A stretch of DNA of 64,000 bases from Acidobacteriota bacterium (lineage in GTDB: Bacteria > Acidobacteriota > Terriglobia > Acidiferrales > UBA7541). Position 1 is the stretch's first letter; each line of letters starts with the position of its first letter. The stretch is taken from NCBI GenBank assembly GCA_013289825.1, contig JABCZF010000016.1, positions 37,587 to 101,586 of the forward strand. The letters are read 5' to 3'. Positions 9,139 through 18,730 of this stretch are shown piece by piece. A program made the position numbers and the translations under genes. The notes below the pieces were generated by a model. The model worked only from the letters and a program-made list of their open reading frames with translations, had not been told where the DNA came from and searched no databases.

Positions 9139-12100
9139 ATGAAGTTGTGGAAGATTTCGAGTTATCTGACGCTGGCAGTCTTGGCGCCCTGCATGCTCCT
9201 TAGCGGATGCGGGGGCAGCAGCAACGGCGCCATCGTAACTACCGTTTCGCTTAACTCATCCGTGGTAAGCGACGTACTCATTTTGGGGCAGTCGACGACC
9301 CTCACCGCCGCGGTTACAGGACCGAGCAACACGGATGTTACCTGGGTGGGTTGCACCTATACGACCACCACCACCAATTCTTCGGGCTCACCCGTAGTGG
9401 CCACAGCCAAAGCTTGTCCTACGGACGGTTCCTTCGGCACGCTATCGAACGAACAGACTGCCGGCCCCACCCCCACCGCGACATTCACCGCCCCGTTGGT
9501 GCTCCCGGATCCAACTAAGTTTCCCTTGCTCGCTATCATCATCACCGTGCAGGCCGTGGGGGACTCCAGCAAGCACGGCACCCAGACCATCACGCTGCAC
9601 ATCGACTCGGGCATCGCGGTCAGTCTCGTACCTGCAACTGCAGCCGTGCCCACGAACGAAAAGCAGCCCTTTTTTGCCATCCTGACAAACGACCTTAAAA
9701 CCCAGGGCGTGACCTGGACGCTCACACAGACGACTCCCAGCAACACCACCCCCACGACCCCCAACATATTTGCGGGGCTTCCCACCTGCACCGTGACCGG
9801 TAATGCCACCGGATGCGGCTCGATTGATACGAACGGAATCTACAGTGCTCCTACCGCTGTGCCTACTGCCAGCGTGCCTGCGAACGCCAGCACCACGCCT
9901 ACCAACGTCACTATTGTCGCGACCTCTGTCGAGGACCCCACGCGCTTCGCCACCGGCACCATCACCATCACGGCCGGCGGGCCCATCACCTTTAACGGAA
10001 TCAGTCCCACCATCGCTCCGCAAGGCGCCGCGTATTGGGACATTTATTTGAACGCGCCCGGCGTATCTTCGGCTTCCACGATCACGCTGACAGACGCGCA
10101 TAACGGTACAACGATACTCAACTCGGCAACCAGCCAGATCAAAGTGCTGTTTCCGATTCCAACCGGGACCGTCACAAATCCGCCCTCGACAGGCGCCCGT
10201 GTGCGCCTCTTCTCGAATAATCTGGCTGTGGCGGGCCCGGTCACGGTCTCTGTGACCGACCCCGGCGAACCGGTCACGACAACTGCCGGAGGGGTCTTCA
10301 CCTACAACATCTTGCCGGTACGCCTGACGACTTTGGCTTCATCTCCGAATGACATCGTCCAGGGGGCCGTGTCTTCAGGCACTATCCCTGTGACGATTGA
10401 CGGAGGTTACTTCGGACCGGGCGGCCAGCTTGCCAACGTATTTTTTGACAACACCATTCCCGCCACGACCAACGGCCAGGGGCAGCCTCTGTCAACCGCT
10501 CGGCAACTGCAGGTACAGTTGCCCGTCGGTCCAATTAACTCTGGGCTCCCCGGACTCTATTCTCTTTCTGTCTCAAGTGACTCGCTGCCAGCTCCGTTTG
10601 CAGCTAACCCCGCTGTCACGGATTTGGCCGTGTTCCCGAACTATTCGGTGGCTCCGCCCGTGCTGGCAGGTACTGTTATGGGTGTGGGCACCAATCCAAG
10701 CGCCATAGATATTGATTCCACGCTGGGAGTGGTGGTGGTCGCCGAGACGGGTTCAAATGCCGTGCAGTTCTACAGTATTGGGACCGGTACGCTGACGCCA
10801 ATAGGCGGTCCGGTGGCCGTGGGCAAGGTTCCCACGGGTCTCTCCGTGAATCGCACCAACCACACTGTTGCGGTGGTCAACTACCAGGATCAAAGCGTGA
10901 CCGTTCTCCCCATCCCCGGGGCGCTCGTTCAGGCTCCTGGTACTCCGTTCACTCTCGATATTTCCGGTGTGCTCGGGGGCCAGGTCTCCCCGGCACCGTT
11001 GCCATACGCGATTGGCGTGGATCCTGACACGAATATGGCGGTGGTGGCCTATTCCTCGACCTCGGCCTCTTCAGCAGCGAATCTCGGCTTCCTCCTCAAT
11101 TTGAATACTGGCAGCGCGCCGCCATTTGGATGCATTAATGATACGACGGCCAACAAGAACCCTGGCCCATGCGTCTCGGCGCAGGTCACTCTAAACACGG
11201 GCGCCTATCCACAAGTGGCCATGGCGCCTCACGGCCACCTCGCATTCGTAACCCCGGGGGGTTCAGGTATTTTGCAAGGCGTGGATGTGACTAAAGCTTC
11301 AAGTTCGGCCCAAATTCAAACGCTCACGATCGCCGCCGGAATCGTGACGGCGACTACCACCAAAGCGAATGGTTTAGTGCCGGGAAATTCCGGCACAGTC
11401 CTGATCACTGGTGTGCCCGGGCCCGGAATGCCGGGCAATAGCACCACCGTGAACTTCAACGGCGTCTTCACCGTCGCCGCTGTCAGTGACACCAGCTTCA
11501 CTTATTTCGTGGGCTCGACGGCCAGCGGCACCGTGACTCTCACTCCTGACACCAACGGGAATACCGGAGCCACGGTGTTCTTTAGCACTCCGAATTTGAT
11601 TTTTGGGGGCCTTTCACCGTTTACGCAGGGCATCGCCATCAATCCCGTCACCAACACCGCCGCGCTTGCCGATGCCAATGCCACCGGCTCCAATGGGCCG
11701 CAGATCAATTTGATCAATAACCTAGATCAGACCGTCAGCTCAATATCCTTTTTTGCTACGTGCACGTTTTATACCAGCACGCTCCCGTGCGTCAATTCCG
11801 CCGAGCTGCTGGGCACGGCAGACGTAGCTTGGCAGCCGTACTCCAACGCCATCGTTTCCTATAACCCCGGTATCAACCAGGTTTCCGTTTCCGATCCCGT
11901 CAGCGCCAGGCGTTACGCTTTTGTTTGTAATGCCGCGCCTTCGGCTTGCCTGGTAAACCCGCAAGACCCGGCGCACCAAACCATCTTCAACGGCCAAACC
12001 ACCTTAGCGGGAACAGGCACGGCCAAACTTGCTGTCACCAATGGCACCACCAACTCACTCACTCTTTTCGGCGGCATTGCGGTCGATCCCGCCTCGAACC

Positions 12101-13587
12101 AAGCCTTCGTCGTGATGTCCGGAAGCAGCCAGATCGACATCATCAATCTCGGCCCGTCGCCCACGAATCAGCTGAAGGCGGTGCAGATAACCGAGATTCT
12201 AGTGCCTAGCCCTAATCCTGGACCTGGCGTTATTGGGGGTATTCCCAATGCGACCGTTCCGCAGGGAACGCTCACCTCGACAACCGATTTGACTGGCGTC
12301 CAAATCTTTGGTTCGGGTTTTGATGCCTCGACCCAGGTCCGGTTGGACGGCACGGCCATTCCCGTCGCCAACGTTCAATTAGTTAGCAGCAGGCAGCTAA
12401 CGGTCACGATTCCGGCTGCGAATCTATCGTTCCCCCACCGCTACGCGCTCGACGTGGTTACTCCCGACACGGTCAGCGGGAGCCCGCAATCCAACGCAAC
12501 GGACTTTTTCGTGATTCAAGCCGTTGACATGACCTCCGTCTGCACTCCGGCCGTGCCAAACACTCAACACCCCAGCTCCGTGGCCATCGCCGACCAGCTC
12601 GCCAACGGACCGTTCTCCCCCATCGCCGTGGTCAGCAACAGTGGCTGCAATAACATCTCGGTGATCGATATCAATCCGACGGTGACCGCGAACGGGTCCA
12701 CGTCGCAAAACCCCAGCTTCGGCAAGATTCTCAACACCATTGCCGTAGGCCAAACTCCGCAAGGGGTGGCCGTGAGCCAGCCCTTTGGCCTTGCCGTGGT
12801 GGCAAATAATGGCGATGGCACGGTTTCCATCGTCAATCTGCTGACGAATTCGCTTGCTGTTCCTTCTGTTGCCACCGGGACTAGCCCGGCAGGAGTGGCC
12901 ATTAACGATGCGACGGGTGCGGCCATCGTCGCCAACACCGGCTCGAATACCATCTCTGAGATAAACCTGGGTCTGCTTTTCGGAGCCACGCCGGCAACAA
13001 CGCTTACGCCCGTGAGCGCCGGCGGCTTCCAACAGCCCACGGCCGTGGCCATCGATCCGGATCGCGGCACGAACAATCAAGGCATCGCCGTGGTCACTGC
13101 GTTGGGGCTCGCCCCCGGGGCGCCAACCCAAGGGGAACTGCAAGTCGTGGACATTGGCTTGGCCACTCCCATTCTTAGCACCATTGTGTCGCCCGGCAGT
13201 GTGACTGCGCCGGCGACTGGTATTGTCTTTGACCCCACGGTGTTCACCGGGACAGCCAACAACGGCGTGTTCTATGCCAGTTCCAGCGGCGGCAACCTGA
13301 TCTCGTCCTTCAACCCGGACAACCCAAACCAGATCAACAGCGTAAATGTCGGCATCAATCCGACCGCTCTGGCGCTGAATCCAGAGACCGGAGCAATCTT
13401 AACCACGAACCTTGCGGGCAAAACGACATCTTTCGTCGATACCACCTCGAGTCCTTTGAAGACCGTCAAGACCATTGGTCTTCCGGGCTCCGGTCAGTTC
13501 GGCGTGGCCATTGACCAATTTACGAATCTCGCCGTCATCGTGGATCAAGCCAACAACCGGCTGCTGATCTTCCCGATGCCGAACTAG
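9139..13587 (+). CDS. Large secreted lipoprotein with Ig-like, TIG and YVTN-type propeller repeats
   Basis: A 1482-residue predicted lipoprotein: signal peptide with lipobox LLSGC (Cys about residue 24), preceded by GGGAGG at 9125-9130. The N-terminal third has Ig-like beta domains rich in Thr and Val. From about residue 510 the chain holds repeated units of the type AVVAETGSNAVQFYSIGTG and VAVVNYQDQSVTV, as in YVTN/NHL beta-propellers, in two clusters. Between them a TIG/IPT-like segment (FGSGFDASTQVRLDGTAIP) sits near residue 1055. No catalytic motif is visible. Such proteins are common in Acidobacteriota and are presumed to act at the cell surface in binding or adhesion; that is inference. 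Its place between bamA and skp, on the same strand, is notable. Confidence 0.85.
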   Translation: MKLWKISSYLTLAVLAPCMLLSGCGGSSNGAIVTTVSLNSSVVSDVLILGQSTTLTAAVTGPSNTDVTWVGCTYTTTTTNSSGSPVVATAKACPTDGSFGTLSNEQTAGPTPTATFTAPLVLPDPTKFPLLAIIITVQAVGDSSKHGTQTITLHIDSGIAVSLVPATAAVPTNEKQPFFAILTNDLKTQGVTWTLTQTTPSNTTPTTPNIFAGLPTCTVTGNATGCGSIDTNGIYSAPTAVPTASVPANASTTPTNVTIVATSVEDPTRFATGTITITAGGPITFNGISPTIAPQGAAYWDIYLNAPGVSSASTITLTDAHNGTTILNSATSQIKVLFPIPTGTVTNPPSTGARVRLFSNNLAVAGPVTVSVTDPGEPVTTTAGGVFTYNILPVRLTTLASSPNDIVQGAVSSGTIPVTIDGGYFGPGGQLANVFFDNTIPATTNGQGQPLSTARQLQVQLPVGPINSGLPGLYSLSVSSDSLPAPFAANPAVTDLAVFPNYSVAPPVLAGTVMGVGTNPSAIDIDSTLGVVVVAETGSNAVQFYSIGTGTLTPIGGPVAVGKVPTGLSVNRTNHTVAVVNYQDQSVTVLPIPGALVQAPGTPFTLDISGVLGGQVSPAPLPYAIGVDPDTNMAVVAYSSTSASSAANLGFLLNLNTGSAPPFGCINDTTANKNPGPCVSAQVTLNTGAYPQVAMAPHGHLAFVTPGGSGILQGVDVTKASSSAQIQTLTIAAGIVTATTTKANGLVPGNSGTVLITGVPGPGMPGNSTTVNFNGVFTVAAVSDTSFTYFVGSTASGTVTLTPDTNGNTGATVFFSTPNLIFGGLSPFTQGIAINPVTNTAALADANATGSNGPQINLINNLDQTVSSISFFATCTFYTSTLPCVNSAELLGTADVAWQPYSNAIVSYNPGINQVSVSDPVSARRYAFVCNAAPSACLVNPQDPAHQTIFNGQTTLAGTGTAKLAVTNGTTNSLTLFGGIAVDPASNQAFVVMSGSSQIDIINLGPSPTNQLKAVQITEILVPSPNPGPGVIGGIPNATVPQGTLTSTTDLTGVQIFGSGFDASTQVRLDGTAIPVANVQLVSSRQLTVTIPAANLSFPHRYALDVVTPDTVSGSPQSNATDFFVIQAVDMTSVCTPAVPNTQHPSSVAIADQLANGPFSPIAVVSNSGCNNISVIDINPTVTANGSTSQNPSFGKILNTIAVGQTPQGVAVSQPFGLAVVANNGDGTVSIVNLLTNSLAVPSVATGTSPAGVAINDATGAAIVANTGSNTISEINLGLLFGATPATTLTPVSAGGFQQPTAVAIDPDRGTNNQGIAVVTALGLAPGAPTQGELQVVDIGLATPILSTIVSPGSVTAPATGIVFDPTVFTGTANNGVFYASSSGGNLISSFNPDNPNQINSVNVGINPTALALNPETGAILTTNLAGKTTSFVDTTSSPLKTVKTIGLPGSGQFGVAIDQFTNLAVIVDQANNRLLIFPMPN

Positions 13588-13644
13588 GTTGCCGTGGGAA
13601 CCTGAACAGCGAATGCGCCGCAGCCGGCGACGCGCGCTTTCTGA

Positions 13645-13674
13645 TTGCAGCAGCACGAGCGGCTCGGCTATACT
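13645..13674 (+). promoter_or_regulatory. Candidate sigma-70-type promoter for skp
   Basis: TTGCAG at 13645-13650 and TATACT at 13669-13674 are separated by 18 bp. They lie about 120 bp upstream of the skp GTG start, so skp may have its own promoter in addition to any read-through from the lipoprotein gene. Confidence 0.45.
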
Positions 13675-13794
13675 CCAAGGTTTGTGTAGTGCCCGCGGAT
13701 GGCGCAGGCAAGCGGAAAAAGTTTCAAGCCAATCAAAGATTGGTTCCGGTTGGTCTCGATTTCATCGGGACCACCCGAAAACAAGGAGAATAAA

Positions 13795-14448
13795 GTGACT
13801 TTGAGAATTGTTTTGAGATCCGCTGCTCTCGCCGCAGCATGTCTGCTCGGCACAGCAGCAACTTGGGCACAGGCCGCGCCCGCCGCCGCCGCGGCCGCCG
13901 CACCGGTCAAGTCCGTGGGCATCATCAATCTGCGAGGCGCCATTGGGAGCACCGCCGAGGGTAAGCAGGCATCCGCCGAATTGCAGTCGCAGTTCGCTCC
14001 GCGCTCTTCTGAGATCGACGCGATGACGAAGCAGATCAATGATCTGCAGCAAAAGCTCCAGGCCGGTCAGGGAAAGCTGAGCCAAGAGGAAGAAACGCGC
14101 CTCACGGCCGAAGGCCAACGTCTCACGCAGCGCCTTGATCGCCGCCGCAATGATTTTCAGGAGGACGCCACCGCTGCGCAACAGGAAGTGCTCGAGCGCA
14201 TCGGCCGCAAGATGGTAGACGTTCTTGACCGCTACGCCCGCGAGAACGGTTTCAGCGTGGTTCTGGATACCTCCGGCCAGAATTCGCCAATCCTCTACGC
14301 CTCAAATCAGGTCGATGTTACGCAGGACATCATCCGCCTCTATGATCAGCAGTACCCCGTTAAGACGGGCGCGGCGCCGGCGGCGGCCAAGCCCGCTACA
14401 CCCAAACCAGCCACTCCTCCGCCAGCTACGAAGCCGCCTCAGCAGTAA
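13795..14448 (+). CDS. skp: OmpH/Skp-family periplasmic chaperone
   Basis: Periplasmic holdase chaperone that carries unfolded outer-membrane proteins towards BamA. The GTG at 13795 follows AAGGAG (13783-13788) and gives a signal peptide (TLRIVLRSAALAAACLLG, cleavage after TWAQA). The mature part has the OmpH pattern: a short beta strand VGIINLRGAIGS, a long charged coiled coil (about residues 70-150) and the returning strand VVLDTSGQNSPILYAS. The last 30 residues are a low-complexity Ala/Pro/Lys tail not found in classical Skp. An in-frame GTG-less extension upstream lacks a ribosome-binding site. A strong hairpin terminator follows the gene. Confidence 0.9.
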   Translation: MTLRIVLRSAALAAACLLGTAATWAQAAPAAAAAAAPVKSVGIINLRGAIGSTAEGKQASAELQSQFAPRSSEIDAMTKQINDLQQKLQAGQGKLSQEEETRLTAEGQRLTQRLDRRRNDFQEDATAAQQEVLERIGRKMVDVLDRYARENGFSVVLDTSGQNSPILYASNQVDVTQDIIRLYDQQYPVKTGAAPAAAKPATPKPATPPPATKPPQQ

Positions 14449-14485
14449 TTCGCTCGAAGGCCAGGCTACAATACTTTCTATTGTC

Positions 14486-14520
14486 AAAACGCCTCCGGCA
14501 AGCGCGGGGGCGTTTTCTTT
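14486..14520. terminator. Rho-independent terminator, bidirectional
   Basis: AAAACGCC at 14486-14493 pairs with GGCGTTTT at 14509-14516, giving an 8-bp perfect stem whose outer A:T pairs supply the U-tract in either direction. It lies between the convergent skp and TPR-protein genes and can end both transcripts. Confidence 0.8.
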
Positions 14521-14602
14521 CGAGAACAAGACTGCCTCCTGTTGCCGCGCTCTTTTTCAAGCGGCGCGGTTGACAACCTGGAGAGCTGGGAGAGTTTTCG
14601 AG

Positions 14603-16528
14603 CTAGTGCTGTTCTTGCTCGGGATCTTGCTTCGGTTTCGCGATGGTATTACCGGTGTCCACCGAAAATAACATGTAGTTCCTCAGCGTGTGTGTATGGT
14701 GGTACCGCTTTCCCCGCAACTCCATGAACATCTCGGCATCCCACGGGAGCCACAGGGTTGTCCCGCTGCGTTCAAACTTCACGGGACCGTAGTCGATCTG
14801 CAGGTGATCGCGCGTAAGCTCAAGTTCTTTCACCGGTTCACGAACATCCGTCTCTATGTGCAGCACGTCGTAGCTGCTCGCCGCTATCCACACGCGGCCC
14901 TTCAACGGTATTGCGTATGTGCCGCGGTTATTTCTCCACATGCGAATACGAGACGGAACGCCTCTCCGCTGTTCGAAACGCAGCCGCCAAACCGCTTGCC
15001 CGCGCCAGGTCCCGAGCCCCTCGCACTTGTAGATCAGATCTCCTTGATAGTTAGGGTCGAAAACGCTCAGTGCCAGAGCCGCCAAGCCCTGCGTGGCCAG
15101 TGAGGTCGGAAAAGATCCGAGGTTGTCCCCGCCATCGCGCTTCTCTTCGAGAAAGGACATCCCGGGACTGGGGTGTTGCACGAAAATGAGATAGTTGAAG
15201 TCCTTCTCCCGCGCGGTCCCGGGAATGCCGTTGGCGTCCACTTCTTGATGCTCGATGTGTTCGGTAGCCAAAAATCTCTCGAAGTTCCCGAGCAGACGCA
15301 TCATTTTGGCCTGCGTTCTCTGAACCAAATCGTTTTCCGAGCAGGCCACATCCTTGACAGCCGGATACTCCTTGCTGTCGATGTCCGGAGGCGCCCACGG
15401 ACGTAGGGCCACCGGCGCAGAGCGCGGAGGAGGTGGCGGTGCTGGCGGAGGCGGCGGCAGCGCACTAGAGACCCGGGTAACCACACCCCGGTCTAGCGCG
15501 GCAAGCTGCCATTTTGCTTCTGGCACGGCGGGATCGTTGGGAAAACTCCTGACCACGGTTTCAAACGCTTTCTTCGCTTCCTCTCGTTTTTCCTCGTGGA
15601 CCATAATTTGGCCCAAAAGCACCCATGCGGGCGCGGCATGCTCTTTTCCCAGTTCCGCCGCACGCGTTGCGTGCGGCAGCGCCTTTTCGTAATTCTTGTC
15701 TTGAACGTACGCATTGGCGAGCAGCCAGTGCGTACGCCAGTCAGCGCCATTCAGTTGGTAGGCCTTCTCCAGAGTCTCGGCCGCTGCTGCGGCGTCTCCC
15801 GTTCGCAGCTGAAGTTCTCCAAGCGACAACAGCGAGCGTTCATGAGAAGGGTAAATGGAAAGAGCCACTTGAAATTTCACGCGTGCGGCATCGAAATGTT
15901 CCTGCGTGTATTCCACCATGCCGAGCAAGTATTGAATATCCGGATTGCTAGGGGCGAGCTTTCGAGCCTTTTCGAATTGCGCACGAGCCGCGTCATATTG
16001 ATGCCGCCGCATTTTTTCCAAGCCCTTGTCAATCTCTCCTTGCAGCCGCGGCGTCATGATGGTTCCGCCAGGCACCCTATCTTCCGGCGAACCTTCGCTC
16101 TCGTTCCGCAGATAGACATAAACGCTGCAGGTTGTACCGCCCGTGAAAACAGAAGCGTGCTCCATGGTGGTCTTGTAACCCAGGGCGGTTACCTCGATAT
16201 CGTATTCACCGGGCAACATTTGCGGAAATGTGGCTGTCGAGTTGTCGCGCGTCGAGACCGTTAGATGCACGCCTTTCTCGGAAGACAGTTTGACGATGGC
16301 ATGCCCAGCGAGGGGCATGCCGGTCGGCTCTCGCACGCTAACCAGGACATCCACCGGCGCATTATTCGAAGTAAGCGAGGAAGGACTGCTGGACCGTTGT
16401 CCGACAGGCGCCGCCGATGTTCCACCGGTTGGACGTTGCGCGCGAATCGGCAGCGCAAGAAAAAGCCAGGCGCAGGAAGCCAAAACGCCCACGAAACGGC
16501 GTGCGATCGGAATGGGCCGAGGAACCAT
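14603..16528 (-). CDS. Secreted TPR protein with carboxypeptidase-regulatory-like domain
   Basis: A 641-residue exported protein of unknown role. Visible parts: signal peptide (FVGVLASCAWLFLALPIRAQ), a carboxypeptidase-regulatory/Cna-B-like beta domain (about residues 55-135, with SVREPTGMPLAGHAIVKL), at least four TPR units (about 165-335, with NPDIQYLLGMVEYTQEHFD), a proline-rich linker, and a C-terminal 250-residue domain containing the blocks SSYDVLHIETDVREPVKEL and LWLPWDAEMFMELRGKRYH. That last domain is recurrent in Acidobacteriota, in my recollection, and has no established function. The gene is convergent with skp and shares its terminator. The start ATG at 16528 is the only one that leaves an intact signal peptide. 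Confidence 0.8.
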   Translation of the reverse strand: MVPRPIPIARRFVGVLASCAWLFLALPIRAQRPTGGTSAAPVGQRSSSPSSLTSNNAPVDVLVSVREPTGMPLAGHAIVKLSSEKGVHLTVSTRDNSTATFPQMLPGEYDIEVTALGYKTTMEHASVFTGGTTCSVYVYLRNESEGSPEDRVPGGTIMTPRLQGEIDKGLEKMRRHQYDAARAQFEKARKLAPSNPDIQYLLGMVEYTQEHFDAARVKFQVALSIYPSHERSLLSLGELQLRTGDAAAAAETLEKAYQLNGADWRTHWLLANAYVQDKNYEKALPHATRAAELGKEHAAPAWVLLGQIMVHEEKREEAKKAFETVVRSFPNDPAVPEAKWQLAALDRGVVTRVSSALPPPPPAPPPPPRSAPVALRPWAPPDIDSKEYPAVKDVACSENDLVQRTQAKMMRLLGNFERFLATEHIEHQEVDANGIPGTAREKDFNYLIFVQHPSPGMSFLEEKRDGGDNLGSFPTSLATQGLAALALSVFDPNYQGDLIYKCEGLGTWRGQAVWRLRFEQRRGVPSRIRMWRNNRGTYAIPLKGRVWIAASSYDVLHIETDVREPVKELELTRDHLQIDYGPVKFERSGTTLWLPWDAEMFMELRGKRYHHTHTLRNYMLFSVDTGNTIAKPKQDPEQEQH

Positions 16529-16674
16529 CGAACCTGTGCTTGAGCAGCCGAAGTCTGCTGAAACAGTAACGAAGACGCTGGCGGGTGGTCAAGCAAATCG
16601 TCGCGCAGTAAGCTGGCGCCGGGGCCTTCCCGCCGAAGCGAGAGACGCGGGCGTTGCCAAGGTTTCAGAAACGA

Positions 16675-16704
16675 TCGTCACATTTGGCCGGATTTCGGTA
16701 TAGT
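16675..16704 (+). promoter_or_regulatory. Candidate promoter for class II aldolase gene
   Basis: TCGTCA at 16675-16680 (four of six matches to TTGACA) and TATAGT at 16699-16704 are spaced by 18 bp. The start codon is 27 bp beyond the -10 box, so the leader would be short and contain the AAGGAGG ribosome-binding site. Confidence 0.35.
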
Positions 16705-16730
16705 AGGCGAAACAGGGCAAGGAGGATTTT

Positions 16731-17507
16731 ATGCCGCAAGTGAGATCGCGAATGGAACGAATGCCGCGCCCGCCGGTTTTTGCCACGCCTGCCGAGGAGC
16801 GCCGCCATCGGAAAGAAAGGCTCGCGGGAGCGTTTCGGCTGTTTTCGAAGTGTGGTTTCGATGAGGGCGTGACGGGACACATCACCGCGCGCGATCCGGA
16901 GCGGCTGGACCATTTTTGGGTGAATCCCTTCGGGATACACTTCAGCCAAATACGTGTGTCGGATCTTTTGCTGGTCAACGATCACGGCGAAGTCGTAGAA
17001 GGCGACCGTGAAGTAAACGCCGCGGCGTTTGCGATTCACTCGCGGATTCACAAAGCGCGTCCCGACGTGATTGCGGCCGCGCATGCTCATTCGCTGAACG
17101 GCAAGACCTGGTCTTCGCTGGGGCGGCTGCTGGATCCGTTGACCCAGGATGCCTGCGCGTTCTATGAAGATCACGTCGTGTTTGACGATTTCACCGGCGT
17201 GGTCTACGAAACCGACGAAGGCGACCGCATTGCCAAGACGCTGGGTGACAAGAAAGCCGGCATCTTATGCAATCACGGGTTGCTGACGGTTGGGCAAACC
17301 GTGGACGAAGCGGCGTGGTGGTTCATCACCATGGACCGTTCCTGCCAGGCGCAATTGCTGGCGGAGGCCGCGGGCGAGCCGCGCAAAATTCCTCACGAAA
17401 CGGCCAAGCTGACACATTCGCAGGTTGGCATGCCCATGGTCGGGTGGTTCCAATTCCAGCCGCTGTGGGACCGCATCTCGCGCGAGCAGCCGGATTTGTT
17501 TGACTAG
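16731..17507 (+). CDS. Class II aldolase/adducin family protein
   Basis: Cytoplasmic member of the zinc-dependent class II aldolase/adducin fold (258 residues; ATG preceded by AAGGAGG). Seen: GHITARDPERLDHFWVNPFG near the N-terminus, the metal-binding segment VIAAAHAHSLNGKTWSSLGR (about residue 107 onward) and a later NHGLLTVGQTVDEAAWWF with the third metal-ligand His. The family includes L-fuculose-phosphate and L-ribulose-phosphate handling enzymes, but this subtype, with a C-terminal region ending in FQFQPLWDRI, is the adducin-head-like group whose substrates are mostly unknown. No sugar kinase or isomerase gene is next to it, so the substrate cannot be told from context. Confidence 0.88.
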   Translation: MPQVRSRMERMPRPPVFATPAEERRHRKERLAGAFRLFSKCGFDEGVTGHITARDPERLDHFWVNPFGIHFSQIRVSDLLLVNDHGEVVEGDREVNAAAFAIHSRIHKARPDVIAAAHAHSLNGKTWSSLGRLLDPLTQDACAFYEDHVVFDDFTGVVYETDEGDRIAKTLGDKKAGILCNHGLLTVGQTVDEAAWWFITMDRSCQAQLLAEAAGEPRKIPHETAKLTHSQVGMPMVGWFQFQPLWDRISREQPDLFD

Positions 17508-17848
17508 TAGAGCGGGAAGTGAATAGTGAATCGTGAGTAAGTGGGCAGTCCGGAAGAGAGCGGCGTCGGACTACACCCGCTCGTCGAACACAACCTGAGA
17601 AGTCTCGGATCACCCATCACTTTCATTCGCTCTCTGGCCGCGAGCTTGAAGCTCTGGTATGGAAAGAATACGGCGGCGAGCAGAGAGTCTGTTTCCTCGA
17701 CAAACACAATCTCGGATTGGCGACGAAGGGGTCGAATCCGTGCACACGCCATTAACGATCGAAACCAATTTCTATTTGAAGAGCTGGGACCCACCCACCC
17801 AATACGCAAATCCAATCCCCCAACCTGCACTCAATCAGAGAGGCTGCA
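17508..17848. other. Intergenic gap, no gene seen
   Basis: The 341 bp between the aldolase gene and the next exported protein hold several short frames without ribosome-binding sites or recognisable protein sequence. The start of the gap has a low-complexity stretch of GTGAATAGTGAATCGTGAG type at about 17518-17537. A GGTCGAATCC at about 17725 resembles a tRNA T-arm but no cloverleaf can be drawn around it. Confidence 0.5.
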
Positions 17849-18553
17849 ATGAGAAAATGTCGGCTTGCTTTGCTGTGGGGTTGCCCACTGGTCCTAGTAT
17901 TGATCTCCACGCCCACCTGGGCACAGGACAGAGATAAAGGGGTGATTGAGGGCACGGTTACAAACGAAATGGGTAAGCCAGTCTTCAAAGCCAAGGTACA
18001 CGCGGACTTGATTGGTGCCCACCCTCAATCAACTTTATATCGCTTTGAGGAAACCAACGAGAACGGACACTTCTCTATCGACCAGTTGGGCTGGGGTGAA
18101 TACGTCGTGGGGGCAATGAAGAAAGAGGATCGTTACCCATACCAACTGAATAAGCTGTATGTTACGAGCGCACTTCCCCACGTAACCTTAACTCCGCATG
18201 AGCCCGTCGCAAAGGTGCAAATCCAGTTTGCCTGGAAGGCCGCTCTGCTTGCTGGTCGAGTCACTGATGCGACAACGGGAGCCCCTTTGCAAACAACCTT
18301 TACGCTGTCTCGCAAACCAGATTCTCCGTCCGAAACTTATTTGACCGGTCAGTTCGCGGACTACAAGGTTCTTTTGCCCCCAGACACGGCCATTTACATT
18401 GAAGTGTCTGCAGACGGCTACAAAACATGGTACTTCGTTGGAGGAGCTATCACCTCAGGGCGTAGTCCGCTCCGTCTGGGCCCGGGCGAAACCTTGCATC
18501 TGAACATTGCCCTGGAACCCGATCCCTCAACGGCTTCGTCGAAACCCAAATAA
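17849..18553 (+). CDS. Exported protein with carboxypeptidase-regulatory-like domains
   Basis: A 234-residue predicted periplasmic or surface protein. The signal peptide is LALLWGCPLVLVLISTPTWAQ. Two beta-sandwich units of the carboxypeptidase-regulatory type follow: residues about 33-130 (EGTVTNEMGKPVFKAKV, then GHFSIDQLGWGEYVVGAMK) and about 135-225 (AGRVTDATTGAPLQTTFTL). No catalytic residues are visible. Such domains are normally structural or binding modules attached to larger proteins; here they stand alone. The next gene downstream is on the opposite strand. The ATG has only a weak purine-rich site (AGAGAGG) upstream. Confidence 0.75.
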   Translation: MRKCRLALLWGCPLVLVLISTPTWAQDRDKGVIEGTVTNEMGKPVFKAKVHADLIGAHPQSTLYRFEETNENGHFSIDQLGWGEYVVGAMKKEDRYPYQLNKLYVTSALPHVTLTPHEPVAKVQIQFAWKAALLAGRVTDATTGAPLQTTFTLSRKPDSPSETYLTGQFADYKVLLPPDTAIYIEVSADGYKTWYFVGGAITSGRSPLRLGPGETLHLNIALEPDPSTASSKPK

Positions 18554-18730
18554 AGGAGCCGTCCAGGCAATGGAGAGGCGCAATATGAAGCGTCAATCAA
18601 GCACTCCCAACATTCGGTGACCGTCGGGTGCCAGGTGGAGCGGGGCAGATTGAGTTCGCGGCCGACGGTTGGAGGCAAAACTACGCCGTAAGAAGAATAT
18701 TCACAGGCCACATTTGCGGGATGCGGAGGG

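Noticed and set aside
17650..17750. tRNA-like T-arm sequence GGTCGAATCC near 17725
   Set aside because: No acceptor, D or anticodon stem of proper size can be drawn around it, and no CCA-type 3' end follows.
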